A stretch of 64,000 nucleotides of DNA from Pseudomonas sp. Leaf58 (GTDB lineage: Bacteria; Pseudomonadota; Gammaproteobacteria; Pseudomonadales; Pseudomonadaceae): the NCBI RefSeq assembly GCF_003627215.1, contig NZ_CP032677.1:3167501-3231500 (forward strand). Reading direction: 5' to 3'. Shown here one piece after another: positions 8,595 through 18,088 of the stretch; the stretch's first letter is position 1; each line of letters opens with the position of its first letter. Made by a program: the position numbers and the translations under genes. The notes under the pieces are model-generated. The model saw only the letters and a list, made by a program, of their open reading frames with translations. It ran no database searches and was not told the origin of the DNA.

Positions 8595-9821
8595 ATGCCA
8601 AGTGCCAGCCAGGCCCGTCGCGGCCTTCCCGAACATAATCAACAGAGCGTCAGCCAGCAGTGGCTGGCGATTCTCTCAGTCGCCGTCGGTGCCTTCGCCC
8701 TGGTGACCAGCGAGTTCCTGCCGGTGGGCGTACTCAACGATGTCGCCAGCGACCTCGGTATCAGTGCAGGCCAGGCCGGCTTGATGGTGACCCTGCCCGG
8801 CATCATGGCCGCCCTCGCCGCCCCATTGCTGTCGGTGGGTATTGGCGCCTTGGACCGTCGCTACCTGCTGATTACCCTGACCCTGATCATGATCATCGCC
8901 AACTCGGTGGTGGCCTACGCCAGCGACTTCAGCCTGCTGTTGTTCGGCCGAGTGCTGCTGGGCATCAGTATCGGTGGTTTCTGGGCCACGGCCATCGCCC
9001 TCAGCAGCCGCCTGGCGCCCAAGGGCGTGGGCGTGGCCCAGGCCACCTCGATCATCATGGTCGGTGTCACCTTGGCCACCGTGCTGGGCGTGCCGGTCGG
9101 CACTTGGCTAAGTGGCCTGATGGGCTGGCGCATGACCTTCCTGGTTACCGCGCTACTGGGCGTACCGGTGCTACTGGCGCAGGTGCTGCTGCTGCCGCGG
9201 CTCACCCCGGACAAGGCAATCCGCATCAGCGACCTGCCGGCCTTGTTCATCAACCCACAAGCCCGGGTTGGCCTGATTGCCGTCTTGCTGATCGGCCTGG
9301 CGCACTTTGCCGCCTACACCTATGTCGCGCCGTTCTTCAAACAAAGCTCCGGTTTCGATGGGCCGACCATTGGCTCACTGTTGCTGCTGTATGGCGTAGC
9401 CGGGGTAGTCGGCAATATTTTTGCCGGCTTCGCCGCCAACCGAAGCGTACGCCACACCCTGTTGTTGGTTGCGCTAATGATCGGCACCAGCACCGCGCTG
9501 TTCCCCCACTTCGCCACCGGCATGACCGGCGCCGCGATGCTGATCGGGCTGTGGGGCTTTGCCTTCGGCGCCTTCCCGGCCTGCGCCAGCATCTGGATGT
9601 TTGTCGTCGCACCCAAAGATGTCGAACGCGGCATGCCGCTATTCGTCGCCATGTTCCAGGTGATCATTGCCTTGGGTTCGTTCTTCGGTGGGCGGATCGT
9701 CGACCAGCTGGGCAGCTCGGTACTGTTGAGCTTGGCCACGGCCTTGGTGGGTTGCGGTTTCGCCACGGTGCTGCTGCTGGGGCGCAACGTCAGCAACAGC
9801 CTGGCAGCCCAACCTGGCTGA
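8595..9821 (+). CDS. MFS drug/nucleoside-type efflux transporter (DHA1 family)
   Basis: A 408-residue inner-membrane proton antiporter with about 12 membrane segments. The family motif region between segments 2 and 3 is degenerate (GIGALDRRYLLI). The motif C-like stretch in segment 5 (GVTLATVLGVPVGTWLSGLM) is typical of antiporters. Overall it resembles the NepI/AraJ/YdhP group, which exports nucleosides, sugars or drugs. The ATG at 8595 is used with GGAA about 9 bases upstream; a TTG five codons earlier is less likely. A good promoter lies just upstream. Substrate cannot be deduced. Confidence 0.88.
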   Translation: MPSASQARRGLPEHNQQSVSQQWLAILSVAVGAFALVTSEFLPVGVLNDVASDLGISAGQAGLMVTLPGIMAALAAPLLSVGIGALDRRYLLITLTLIMIIANSVVAYASDFSLLLFGRVLLGISIGGFWATAIALSSRLAPKGVGVAQATSIIMVGVTLATVLGVPVGTWLSGLMGWRMTFLVTALLGVPVLLAQVLLLPRLTPDKAIRISDLPALFINPQARVGLIAVLLIGLAHFAAYTYVAPFFKQSSGFDGPTIGSLLLLYGVAGVVGNIFAGFAANRSVRHTLLLVALMIGTSTALFPHFATGMTGAAMLIGLWGFAFGAFPACASIWMFVVAPKDVERGMPLFVAMFQVIIALGSFFGGRIVDQLGSSVLLSLATALVGCGFATVLLLGRNVSNSLAAQPG

Positions 9822-9844
9822 CGGATGTGGCTTGGCCCTGGGTA

Positions 9845-10777
9845 TCAAATCCCGCCGCCATAGCGGTACTGCCAGACAATGCCAGCGACATCGTAGTCGC
9901 TACCGGTACGGGTATGAGCACCCTCGCTCGCAAACAGCTTGATTGAGTGCCTGCGATTCAACGGCAGCGTGAGGGTGCCGCCATAGCGGGTGTTTTCCTG
10001 AAAGTCGTGGTTCCCCAACCCATCGACAGAGGTGCTCCCGCCGGCGAAATAGGTACCGTCCAGCGAGGCCCATACGCCGTTGTCAAAGGCATAGATAAAG
10101 TGCACCTGCGTCTGGTACATCGGGCGTTGGGACAAGGTGCGGTCGCCTAGGTAGCGGTCATTGTCGGTGTAAAAGGTGGCCCCACCCGATAACTCCAGGG
10201 TCACGGGCCCCAAGCGTTTGGAAATGCCAATTTCCGGTTTGAACGACCAGCGGTTGTTGCCCAGATTCACCAACCTGCTGGAGTCGTATTGGCCTAGCGG
10301 CGCGGTAATCGCCAGGCTGGTGCCGATAATCACATCCTGGTGATAGCTGGGAAACTCCGCCAGGGACAGCGCCGGGGCGCCATACAGGTTGACCGAAAAA
10401 CGCACCCGTGGGTCGATCAAGCCGCTGACCTCACGCTCCCTGGGTTCACCGGCGAACAGCGCCGAGCCGGTCAACCTGGCCTCGGGCACGACGATATCGA
10501 ACTTTCCGGAACGGCCCCAAACGTCTACGGACCGGGCAAAGGCGAACACCACGGTCTTGATGTCGAGCTTGGCATCCTCAAGCGGCACTGAGGGGTTGGC
10601 CGTTACGCTACCGCGCAGGTCGCTATAGCCCATGAGCAGGAAATTGATACCGACCGGCGTATTGGCGTAAGACCTGGGCTCAAGATCTTCCGCGAAAGTG
10701 CTGTGGGCTAGGACGATGAGCGATGCGCAGGTACAGCGAAACAGCCTGGCAACGCACCGCTTGTGTTTCATCCACAT
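9845..10777 (-). CDS. Outer-membrane transporter-like protein (phenol/meta-pathway MetA family)
   Basis: A 310-residue protein with a signal peptide (hydrophobic stretch ASLIVLAHSTFAEDL) followed by an alternating beta pattern and many aromatic residues, ending in a C-terminal beta strand. It fits the SphA/Phenol_MetA_deg outer-membrane family (for example DVIIGTSLAITAPLGQYDSS and KPEIGISKRLGPVTLELSGG). A second member of the same family is at 62390-63289 next to phenol hydroxylase. The start is the ATG at 10777; another ATG two codons on cannot be excluded. Its partners and substrate are unknown; it converges with the MFS gene. Confidence 0.78.
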   Translation of the reverse strand: MWMKHKRCVARLFRCTCASLIVLAHSTFAEDLEPRSYANTPVGINFLLMGYSDLRGSVTANPSVPLEDAKLDIKTVVFAFARSVDVWGRSGKFDIVVPEARLTGSALFAGEPREREVSGLIDPRVRFSVNLYGAPALSLAEFPSYHQDVIIGTSLAITAPLGQYDSSRLVNLGNNRWSFKPEIGISKRLGPVTLELSGGATFYTDNDRYLGDRTLSQRPMYQTQVHFIYAFDNGVWASLDGTYFAGGSTSVDGLGNHDFQENTRYGGTLTLPLNRRHSIKLFASEGAHTRTGSDYDVAGIVWQYRYGGGI

Positions 10778-11044
10778 TCGCTCGCTTCCTGTCAGGCCCG
10801 AGATCTCTGTATTGTTGTAGTTGACGTGCAGCCATCTGGCCTACAAATAGCCTGGGCTGTGGCCAATCCGCCGCAGCCCCCGGGGAGGGCCATGCTGCAC
10901 CTCGGCATTTAGTGCCACGCAGTCTCAAGCACTGGCGTTTAGTCTCGCTTATCCGAAAAGCCGCACTTACATGCACCTACTCGACGCTAGCCGCAGTCGT
11001 ACCTACACACAGAACTTCCTGTGTCTGACTTGAGGTAACCGATC

Positions 11045-11362
11045 ATGGCTAACAATCAAGACAAGGGCGGCAACCAAGGCAATGCCAACACTGGCATGGG
11101 CAGCAACACCACCGGTACTGGCCAACAAGGCGGCCAGGGCGCGGGGGGAGGCATGCCCAATCAGCAGCAACAGGGCGGTAGCCAGGCTGGGCAAAAGCCT
11201 GAAGACAAGATGAACAAGGACTGGGATCGCTCCCGCGATACCGGCAGCAAAGGCGGCCAGTCTGGGCAGAACGTGACTGACAAGCAGAACCAGACCGATA
11301 AAGACCGCATGGGCGGCCAACAATCGCAAAGCGATAACCCACAGCGGGACCAGGACCGCTAA
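11045..11362 (+). CDS. Small hydrophilic Gly/Gln/Asn-rich stress-type protein
   Basis: A 105-residue, almost entirely polar protein rich in Gly, Gln, Asn and Asp, with no hydrophobic core, so probably intrinsically disordered. It resembles small pseudomonad stress proteins (KGG/hydrophilin type; note KDWDRSRDTGSKGGQSGQ). The ATG at 11045 is preceded by GAGGTAA. A strong hairpin terminator follows. The opposite strand is also open here (an artefact of the composition), but it lacks a ribosome binding site. Confidence 0.75.
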   Translation: MANNQDKGGNQGNANTGMGSNTTGTGQQGGQGAGGGMPNQQQQGGSQAGQKPEDKMNKDWDRSRDTGSKGGQSGQNVTDKQNQTDKDRMGGQQSQSDNPQRDQDR

Positions 11363-11370
11363 ACCCTGCT

Positions 11371-11408
11371 GAAGCCGCACCGGGGTGGCATAACCGCCCC
11401 GGTGCTTC
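11371..11408 (+). terminator. Hairpin terminator after the hydrophilin-like gene
   Basis: A 9-bp perfect stem GCACCGGGG / CCCCGGTGC (11377-11385 and 11397-11405), extended by GAAG/CTTC across a 2-base bulge. It lies between two convergent genes and may serve both. Confidence 0.6.
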
Positions 11409-11436
11409 ACACCACAGGCGGCCCGCGGTAGCAGGT

Positions 11437-12009
11437 TTACCGTGAGGTCTCCACTTTCAACACTTCGGTGTGAATCGCATCAACCGTCTGCCCTACCTGC
11501 AGTTGGGGGATCAACGCCCGCCCCTTGGGGTCATTCACCGTGATGACCTGCTCGTTGCCGTCTGGCTTGAGCACCGTCACCCGGTGGTTGGGCGGGTCAA
11601 TGTGGGTAATTTTGGAAGTGACCTTGACGGTGCTGTACAACTCTCCGCCCGGTAGGCCGGCGGGGTCGGCGCGGTTGACCCAGGCATCATTGCTGACACT
11701 TGGCGCCCCCTCGACGCGGGTGTCGAGTACGTAATCGATCGAGCGGGTGATACGCATATCTACCTTATCGCCCACTTGCAGGTTTCGCGCAGCCTTGGCC
11801 TGGTCGGTAAGCTGGAGTGCGACCGGGCGCTTGTCGAGGCCTTCGATGGTGACTTGGTGCTTGGCGCTATCGACAGCCAATACCCGGGTTTCAAAGCGCT
11901 CGCTCACGGCGTCGCTGGCCAACGGCAATTCGCCAGCAAGGGCGGCCAAGCTGGCACTCACCAGCGACACCAAGGCAACAATACGTACAGGGCAATGCGT
12001 AAGTTTCAT
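11437..12009 (-). CDS. Periplasmic protein with two internal repeats
   Basis: A 190-residue exported protein. The signal peptide (MKLTHCPVRIVALVSLVSAS, cleavage near ALAG) sets the start at the ATG at 12009, with GGAGAAG upstream. The mature part holds two similar segments, about residues 40-95 (VLAVDSAKHQVTIEGLDKRP ... LQVGDKVDMRI) and 135-190 (ITHIDPPNHRVTVLKPDGNE ... LQVGQTVDAIH), suggesting a duplicated small beta-barrel domain. Function unknown. It is 57 bases downstream of another exported protein gene on the same strand, so the two may form an operon. Confidence 0.75.
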   Translation of the reverse strand: MKLTHCPVRIVALVSLVSASLAALAGELPLASDAVSERFETRVLAVDSAKHQVTIEGLDKRPVALQLTDQAKAARNLQVGDKVDMRITRSIDYVLDTRVEGAPSVSNDAWVNRADPAGLPGGELYSTVKVTSKITHIDPPNHRVTVLKPDGNEQVITVNDPKGRALIPQLQVGQTVDAIHTEVLKVETSR

Positions 12010-12065
12010 AGGCCAACTTCTCCGGTGATTAATCGCAGGCAGCACAACAATCGTGGGCCTGGGTA

Positions 12066-12812
12066 TCAAAATTGCCAAATGGGCCCGTAAGTCCCGAAGC
12101 AGGCCTTTTCTAGCGCATCGCTGCGTACGCCGTGCTGGGTGACTGCGCCCCACTCATTAACCTCGAAAATAAGCTGCGGCTGTTGCGCCTTGTCATTTCG
12201 CACATGGACGCTGTCGTAAACCTTCAGCCCGGTGCCTGAACTGGCAACGCGTGTCTCGACCCAGGCGTTCGGCTCATTGGCGTTTTCCAGCCGCGCCAGC
12301 AACGCGTTGTGCAACGGCAAGTAGCGGCCGTCCATGGCGCGGCAGTCGATATTGATAGCCTTGACCGCGCGCTCGGCCTGGGCCGAGCTGAAATGCAGCC
12401 GCGCAGCGTAATCGCGCTGCAACCGTTGCACATACGTCAGGCCATCGCCGCCAGCCGTCTTGGTCAGCGACGTGGTTTCGGGCTTGCGTTGCAGGTCCTG
12501 TTGGCAAAGCTCGCTGCGCTTGTAAAAACGATGGGAAACATGCTCGCCGGAGGGTTTGTGCACGGCAGAAAGCACAAGCACATTGCCTTCCTCGAATAAC
12601 ATCGACGTGTGCGCCTGGTAGTCGCTGGAAGGGGTCCAGATAGAGGCCGGCAAACCAGCAGCCGACTGCACGCATTGCGGCCCGGTGGCGGTGGCGCGAA
12701 GCTCGTAGAGCGGGGTTTGGCGAAAGGACTGCGGCGTTTCAGCGAACGCTGAGCCGGCCAGCGATGTAAGTAATGAAAAACAGGTACCAAGGATAGGGAA
12801 AGTCCGGTTCAC
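12066..12812 (-). CDS. Exported protein of unknown function
   Basis: A 248-residue protein with a signal peptide (MNRTFPILGTCFSLLTSLAG, cleavage near SAFA-ET). The start is a GTG at 12812, chosen because it gives an intact signal peptide. Three to four cysteines in the mature part (PQCVQSA, ELCQQD, IDCRAMD, KACFGTY) suggest disulfide bonding in the periplasm. No catalytic motif is seen. It lies upstream of the duplicated-domain exported protein on the same strand. Confidence 0.7.
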   Translation of the reverse strand: MNRTFPILGTCFSLLTSLAGSAFAETPQSFRQTPLYELRATATGPQCVQSAAGLPASIWTPSSDYQAHTSMLFEEGNVLVLSAVHKPSGEHVSHRFYKRSELCQQDLQRKPETTSLTKTAGGDGLTYVQRLQRDYAARLHFSSAQAERAVKAINIDCRAMDGRYLPLHNALLARLENANEPNAWVETRVASSGTGLKVYDSVHVRNDKAQQPQLIFEVNEWGAVTQHGVRSDALEKACFGTYGPIWQF

Positions 12813-13017
12813 GATACTCTCATGCGCAATGAAGTCGTCGAAAGCAGCATAGGATGCCTTTACCTGCCCTGTCGGTTTTTCTTCGCTCTATTCGGCCAGG
12901 GCGCCGGCTGATTTTTTACGCACTTTTTACGGCTGGGCACACAACCTGAAGGAATACTGGGCGCGCAATGCTCAGGGATGGCATGCACCACTACCCGTCT
13001 GCCCAGAGAAGCCCTTC

Positions 13018-14919
13018 GTGAGCCAGTCCGCCGTCACCGCAAATCAATCCCTTCCCCGTAAATCCAGGCCCATCGGCATGTTGGTGGCCGCTGTCGGCGT
13101 GGTGTATGGCGACATCGGTACCAGCCCGCTATACACCCTCAAAGAGGTATTCGCCGGGCACTATGGCGTGCAGGCCAACACGGCCGGGGTGCTCGGTGTG
13201 TTGTCGCTGGTGTTGTGGTCGTTGCTGTGGGTGGTGTCGCTCAAGTACGTACTGTTCATTCTGCGCGCTGACAACCAGGGCGAAGGCGGCATCATGGCCC
13301 TGACGGCTTTGGCGCATCGGGCGGCAGCGCCCTACCCGCGGCTGGGCAGAGTGCTGGTGCTGCTCGGCTTGTTCGGCGCCGCGCTGTTCTACGGTGACAG
13401 CATGATCACCCCGGCGATTTCCGTGTTGTCGGCCGTTGAAGGCTTGCAACTGGCTTTCGACGGGATCGCGCATTGGGTGGTGCCGCTATCGGTGGTGGTG
13501 CTGGTGGCGCTGTTTCTGATCCAGAAGCACGGCACCGCGCGCATCGGCATTCTGTTCGGGCCAATCATGGTGCTGTGGTTCATTGTGCTGGGGGCGCTGG
13601 GCCTGCATGGCATCGTCCAGCGCCCGGAAGTGCTGCAGGCGCTCAACCCGGCTTGGGCAGTGAAGTTTTTTCTGCTGCACCCCGGCATGGGCGTGGCGAT
13701 TCTGGGTGCGGTGGTGCTGGCGTTGACCGGCGCCGAAGCGCTCTACGCCGACATGGGGCACTTTGGCCGAAAACCGATTGCGCGGGCTTGGTTCCTGCTG
13801 GTGCTGCCCGGCCTGGTGCTGAATTACTTCGGTCAGGGCGCGTTGATCCTCGATAACCCGCAGGCGGTGCGCAACCCCTTTTATTTGCTGGTGCCTGAAT
13901 GGGCGCTGTTGCCGATGATCGGGTTAGCCACCCTGGCCACCATCATCGCGTCCCAGGCGGTGATTTCCGGCGCGTTCTCCTTGACACGTCAGGCTATCCA
14001 ACTGGGTTATGTGCCGCGCATGTTCATTCAGCACACCTCCAGCGAGGAACAGGGGCAGATCTACATTGGCATGGTTAACTGGGCCCTGATGGTTGGCGTG
14101 GTGCTGCTGGTGGTTGGCTTTGAGTCGTCCGGCGCACTTGCGGCAGCCTATGGCGTGGCCGTGACCGGGACCATGCTGATTACCACGATGCTGGCCTCGG
14201 CGGTGGTGCTGCTGCTTTGGAAGGCGCCGCGCTGGCTGGCGCTGCCGATGCTGCTGGCGTTGCTACTGGTTGACAGCCTATATTTTGCCGCCAATGCGCC
14301 GAAGATCGTGCAGGGCGGGGCGTTTCCGGTGATTGCCGGGGTGGCGCTGTTCGCCTTGATGACGACCTGGAAGCGCGGGCGCAGGCTCATCGTCGAGCGG
14401 CTGGACGAGAGTTCGCTGCCGCTGCAGCTGTTCATCACCAGCCTCCAAGCCCAGCCGCCGCACCGCGTGAACGGCACCGCCGTGTTCCTCTCCGCCAGGC
14501 CCGAGGCGGTGCCACACGCCTTGCTGCACAACCTGCTGCACAACCAGGTACTGCATGAACACATCGTGCTGCTGACCGTGGTGTTCGAAGATGAGCCACG
14601 GGTCAGCGCGGGCAAACGCTGCGAAGTCGAGGCCTTTGGTGACGGCTTTTTCCGTGTGAGCCTGCATTTCGGCTTTATGGAGGAACCCGACGTGCCGCTG
14701 GCGTTAAGCCGCTGCCAGCGAACGGACCTGCAGTTCGGCCCCATGCGCACTACCTATTTTCTTAGCCGGGAGACAGTCATCGCCGGCAAGCAAATGGGCA
14801 TGGCCCGCTGGCGCGAGCACCTGTTCGCCTTTTTGCTGAAGAATGCCAACAGCAACCTCAAGTACTTTCAGCTACCGCTGAACAGGGTCATCGAGCTGGG
14901 CACTCAGGTCGAGATTTGA
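13018..14919 (+). CDS. kup: Kup potassium uptake protein
   Basis: A 633-residue inner-membrane K+/H+ symporter. The Kup/HAK signature is at the N-terminus: [19 protein letters not shown] (about residues 27-45). Twelve membrane segments follow, including [19 protein letters not shown] and [13 protein letters not shown], then a cytoplasmic C-terminal domain from about residue 460. Full length for the family. The start is a GTG at 13018 with GAGA about 8 bases upstream. No adjacent K+ genes; Kup is usually a solitary low-affinity system. Confidence 0.95.
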   Translation: MSQSAVTANQSLPRKSRPIGMLVAAVGVVYGDIGTSPLYTLKEVFAGHYGVQANTAGVLGVLSLVLWSLLWVVSLKYVLFILRADNQGEGGIMALTALAHRAAAPYPRLGRVLVLLGLFGAALFYGDSMITPAISVLSAVEGLQLAFDGIAHWVVPLSVVVLVALFLIQKHGTARIGILFGPIMVLWFIVLGALGLHGIVQRPEVLQALNPAWAVKFFLLHPGMGVAILGAVVLALTGAEALYADMGHFGRKPIARAWFLLVLPGLVLNYFGQGALILDNPQAVRNPFYLLVPEWALLPMIGLATLATIIASQAVISGAFSLTRQAIQLGYVPRMFIQHTSSEEQGQIYIGMVNWALMVGVVLLVVGFESSGALAAAYGVAVTGTMLITTMLASAVVLLLWKAPRWLALPMLLALLLVDSLYFAANAPKIVQGGAFPVIAGVALFALMTTWKRGRRLIVERLDESSLPLQLFITSLQAQPPHRVNGTAVFLSARPEAVPHALLHNLLHNQVLHEHIVLLTVVFEDEPRVSAGKRCEVEAFGDGFFRVSLHFGFMEEPDVPLALSRCQRTDLQFGPMRTTYFLSRETVIAGKQMGMARWREHLFAFLLKNANSNLKYFQLPLNRVIELGTQVEI

Positions 14920-15010
14920 GCGGTCATGCTGGGGGCCGGGGTCAGATGCTGCCCATGCCAAGAACGAAGCACGAACGATGAACTGAAGTGGGAGCGGGCC
15001 TATTACAGGC

Positions 15011-16636
15011 TCACACCCTGAACCGCCCCACCAACGCCGTCATCTCTCCTACCAACCCGGACAGTGCCTTGCTCGCTTCGCTGGTCTGCTGCGCCCCCGC
15101 TGCCGAGGATGTCGAAAGCTCGCGGATGTTCAGCAGGTTGCGGTCCACTTCCCGCGCCACCTGGGCCTGTTCTTCGGCGGCACTGGCAATTACCAGGTTG
15201 CGCTCGTTGATCTCGCCGATCGCGCTGTAGATACCCTCCAGCACCTGCCCCGAGGCCAGGGTGACGTCCAGGGTCGACTGGGCGCGGCTGGTGCTCGCTT
15301 GCATCGAGGCTACCGCCGCTTCGGTGCCCGCCTGCACACGCCCGATCATCTGCTCGATTTCCTGGGTCGATTGTTGCGTGCGGTAGGCCAGTGTCCGCAC
15401 TTCATCCGCCACCACCGCAAAACCGCGCCCCGCTTCGCCCGCGCGAGCGGCCTCGATGGCGGCATTGAGCGCCAGCAGGTTGGTTTGCTCGGACACCGAG
15501 CGGATCACCTCCAGCACTTTACCGATATCCCGCACCTGCCCGACCAGTTGCTCCAGGTGCGCGCTGCTGGTCTGGATCTCGCGGGTCATGGCCTGGGTGC
15601 CATCGATGTTATCGCTGACTTGCCGACGGCTTTGCGCGGCCAGCTGGTTGGATTCGCTGGTGGTCTGCGAAGTGGTGATGGCGTTGCGCGCAACCTCCTC
15701 TACGGCCGTGGTCATTTCGGTGACGGCAGTGGCGGCCTGCTCCAGCTCTTGGCCCTGCTGGCGCAAGTTGTTGGCGCTTTCCTCGGTGACTGCGTTCAGC
15801 GCCGTGGCGGCTGCGTCCAATTGCCTGGCACAGCTGTTGATTTGCCCAAGGGTGTCGCGCTGGCTCTGCTGCATGCGCTCCAGTTCATGGAACAGCTGGC
15901 CGATCTCGTTAGTGGCCTGCCCGTTCACCGGCATACTCAAATCGCCGCCGGCAATGCGCTGGAAATGCCGACCTGCTTCGCGCAACGGGAGCAGCACGCG
16001 CTGGGCAATGAAGGCCCAGCACAGCACTGCCAGCAACACTGTCACGCCCAGCAGCGCCAGGCTCAGCAGCTGGGCTCGGGCCAGGCGCCGGTCGGATTCC
16101 AGCATGATCTGCTGGCCGCGCTCACTCAATGCCCCGACCAACTGCTGGCGCAAGGCCTGCAACCGGCCCATGGCATTGCCGGCGTCGGTGTTGACCTTGA
16201 AGTATTGTTCGAGCGAGCGTTGACGGGTGGCCTCACGCTGCCCGGCAACCGCCTTGGCGTACTCGCCGAAGGTGGCCTGCAATTCGGCGGCCAGCGCGTG
16301 GAGTGCAGGCTCACGGGTGTTTTCGACAAACGCGTTCACCAGTTGCTGGCTCTTGTCGTTCAGCTCAACCGACAGCGCCATGCGTTTGTTCGCACTTTCC
16401 TCATGGCCGCCCAACTGCTCGATGAAGCCAGAGGACACATTGGCACTGGCGCGAATCGCCATCAGCAACGCATTGTTCAACCGGTCCGACTGGTGTGCGG
16501 TCTGGTCCAGTTCGGTGATCTGCTGGTCACTGCCCACCGCTGCCCGCCAGGCACTGACGGTCGAAAACAGCAGGGTCAGGCTGAACAGCGACAGCACCCA
16601 GAACATTCCGCTACGGATCTTCAGGTTGGCAAGCAT
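15011..16636 (-). CDS. Methyl-accepting chemotaxis protein
   Basis: A 541-residue chemoreceptor. The first membrane segment is at about residues 11-32 ([20 protein letters not shown]), followed by a periplasmic four-helix-bundle ligand domain of about 155 residues, a second membrane segment near 190-212, a HAMP domain and the signalling domain. The conserved hairpin tip is intact ([20 protein letters not shown], then [15 protein letters not shown]). No CheR-binding pentapeptide is seen at the C-terminus. The start at 16636 has AAGGAG upstream; the frame stays open 55 codons further without conserved sequence. Ligand unknown. Confidence 0.93.
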   Translation of the reverse strand: MLANLKIRSGMFWVLSLFSLTLLFSTVSAWRAAVGSDQQITELDQTAHQSDRLNNALLMAIRASANVSSGFIEQLGGHEESANKRMALSVELNDKSQQLVNAFVENTREPALHALAAELQATFGEYAKAVAGQREATRQRSLEQYFKVNTDAGNAMGRLQALRQQLVGALSERGQQIMLESDRRLARAQLLSLALLGVTVLLAVLCWAFIAQRVLLPLREAGRHFQRIAGGDLSMPVNGQATNEIGQLFHELERMQQSQRDTLGQINSCARQLDAAATALNAVTEESANNLRQQGQELEQAATAVTEMTTAVEEVARNAITTSQTTSESNQLAAQSRRQVSDNIDGTQAMTREIQTSSAHLEQLVGQVRDIGKVLEVIRSVSEQTNLLALNAAIEAARAGEAGRGFAVVADEVRTLAYRTQQSTQEIEQMIGRVQAGTEAAVASMQASTSRAQSTLDVTLASGQVLEGIYSAIGEINERNLVIASAAEEQAQVAREVDRNLLNIRELSTSSAAGAQQTSEASKALSGLVGEMTALVGRFRV

Positions 16637-16889
16637 GCAGGCAGTACTCCTTGTTGGCACCACTTCTGGTCGATGATTCGACGGTGGGTGTGCTGCTATC
16701 GGAGGTACAGGCGCAGGCTTGAGGCGGCGGGGTGTGGTTATGTGCGGTAACCGAACAGATGTTGCCAACCACAGGCTGCGGAAAAGCCCCCCCCTATCCA
16801 AGCGGGAACTTCAACGCTGCGCTTGGGTCGATAGCATCCCCTCGCCCTCCGGCCAGGGGCTTGCCCAAGCCCTGTCGAGTCTACTGCCA

Positions 16890-17288
16890 ATGCCCAGTGC
16901 ACCCGTTCTGCCAGCTTTGCTCTTGTTGTTCAGCGCAGTCACGGCACAGGTCGCACTGGCCGGCGAGCGCTATGCGCCGGCACGCAGCAACAGTGCCTCG
17001 ACCGTACTGATCGAAACGGCCTCGCAGCAGTATGCCGACGGGCAGTTGGACCAGGCAGCGGCCACCCTGGAGCGCGCGCTGCACATTCAGCCGAACAACC
17101 CGGCGACGCTGCACTACCTGGGCGTTTTGCGCCTTCAGCAAGGGCAGTATGAACAGGCACAAACCCTGGCGCTGCGCTCCAACCTGCGGGTTGGCGCCAA
17201 CCATGCTTTGCGCAACCGCAACCTGCAGCTGATTGAGGCCGCGCGCAATGCCCAGCGCTCAGGCCTGCTGCCGACCGCTGCGCACTAA
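16890..17288 (+). CDS. Exported tetratricopeptide-repeat protein
   Basis: A 132-residue protein with a signal peptide (MPSAPVLPALLLLFSAVTAQ, cleavage near VALA-GE) and about two TPR motifs: YADGQLDQAAATLERALHIQ and PATLHYLGVLRLQQGQYEQA. It probably sits in the periplasm as a small protein-interaction module. The ribosome binding site is weak; the ATG at 16890 is chosen because it makes a proper signal peptide. It is convergent with the SDR gene, with only 6 bases between stops. Confidence 0.7.
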   Translation: MPSAPVLPALLLLFSAVTAQVALAGERYAPARSNSASTVLIETASQQYADGQLDQAAATLERALHIQPNNPATLHYLGVLRLQQGQYEQAQTLALRSNLRVGANHALRNRNLQLIEAARNAQRSGLLPTAAH

Positions 17289-17294
17289 TGGCGG

Positions 17295-17999
17295 TCAGAC
17301 ACTGCGCGTCAGGCCGCCATCGACCTTGATGTTTTGCCCGGTGATATAGGCCGCTCCTGCACTGGCCAGAAACGCAATGGTCGCGGCAATTTCTTCGCTG
17401 CTGCCATAGCGCTTGAGCGGTACGCTGTCGCGGCGCTGCTCGGTAGCCGGCAGGCTATCGATCCAGCCGGGCAATACGTTGTTGATGCGTACGTTGTCCG
17501 CCGCGTAGGTGTCGGCGAATATCTTGCTGAACGCGGCCAGGCCGGCACGGAACACCGCCGAGGTGGGGAACATTTCGTTGGGTTCGAATGCCCAGGCGGT
17601 GGAGATGTTGATGATTACCCCGCCCTTCTGCCGCTGCATGATCGGCGTCACCAGGCGTGCCGGGCGGATGACATTGAGCAGGTAGGTGTCCATGCCCTTG
17701 TGCCAGTCTTCGTCGCTGATCTCCAGGATCGGTGCGCGCGGGCCATGGCCGGCGCTGTTGACCAGCACATCGACGCGTCCCCACTTTTCGACCACGGCAT
17801 CCACCAGCCGCTGCAGGTCCTCGACCGACTGATTGCTACCGGTAATGCCGATACCGCCCAGCGCCTCGGCCAACGCTTCGCCCTTGCCCGAGGACGACAA
17901 GATACCGACCTTGAAGCCGTCTGCAGCCAGGCGGCGTGCCGCTGCTGCGCCCATGCCGCTGCCACCGGCGGTGATGATGGCTACTTTTTCCACAGACAT
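17295..17999 (-). CDS. SDR-family protein lacking the usual catalytic Tyr/Lys
   Basis: A 234-residue Rossmann-fold protein. The NAD(P)-binding TAGGSGMG is at residues 10-17 and the conserved NSAG near 83. The catalytic Ser region is VIINISTAW. In classical SDRs a YxxxK follows about 13 residues later; here the aligned stretch reads SAVFRAGLAAFSK, so Tyr is replaced by Ser and Lys by Arg. The start at 17999 has a strong AAGGAGG. It lies 90 bases downstream of a LysR gene on the same strand. Either a divergent SDR with altered chemistry or a non-catalytic member. Confidence 0.85.
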   Translation of the reverse strand: MSVEKVAIITAGGSGMGAAAARRLAADGFKVGILSSSGKGEALAEALGGIGITGSNQSVEDLQRLVDAVVEKWGRVDVLVNSAGHGPRAPILEISDEDWHKGMDTYLLNVIRPARLVTPIMQRQKGGVIINISTAWAFEPNEMFPTSAVFRAGLAAFSKIFADTYAADNVRINNVLPGWIDSLPATEQRRDSVPLKRYGSSEEIAATIAFLASAGAAYITGQNIKVDGGLTRSV

Positions 18000-18088
18000 A
18001 TTGCCTCCTTCGGCGATGAAACCAGGTGTTTGCACGTGCATTCACACTAGCAGCCACACCGGCGCGGAGGGAGGCAGCAGGGCGATGC

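Noticed and set aside
8363..8596. 77-residue minus-strand frame between the stress gene and the MFS gene
   Set aside because: Covers the likely MFS promoter and a hairpin; no ribosome binding site or similarity.
11003..11410. Hydrophobic 135-residue frame on the minus strand
   Set aside because: Antisense of the Gly/Gln-rich hydrophilin-like gene, which has a good ribosome binding site and terminator. The hydrophobicity comes from complementing polar codons.
15299..16750. Open frame of 483 codons opposite the chemoreceptor
   Set aside because: The minus strand encodes a complete MCP; the plus-strand frame has no features of a protein family.
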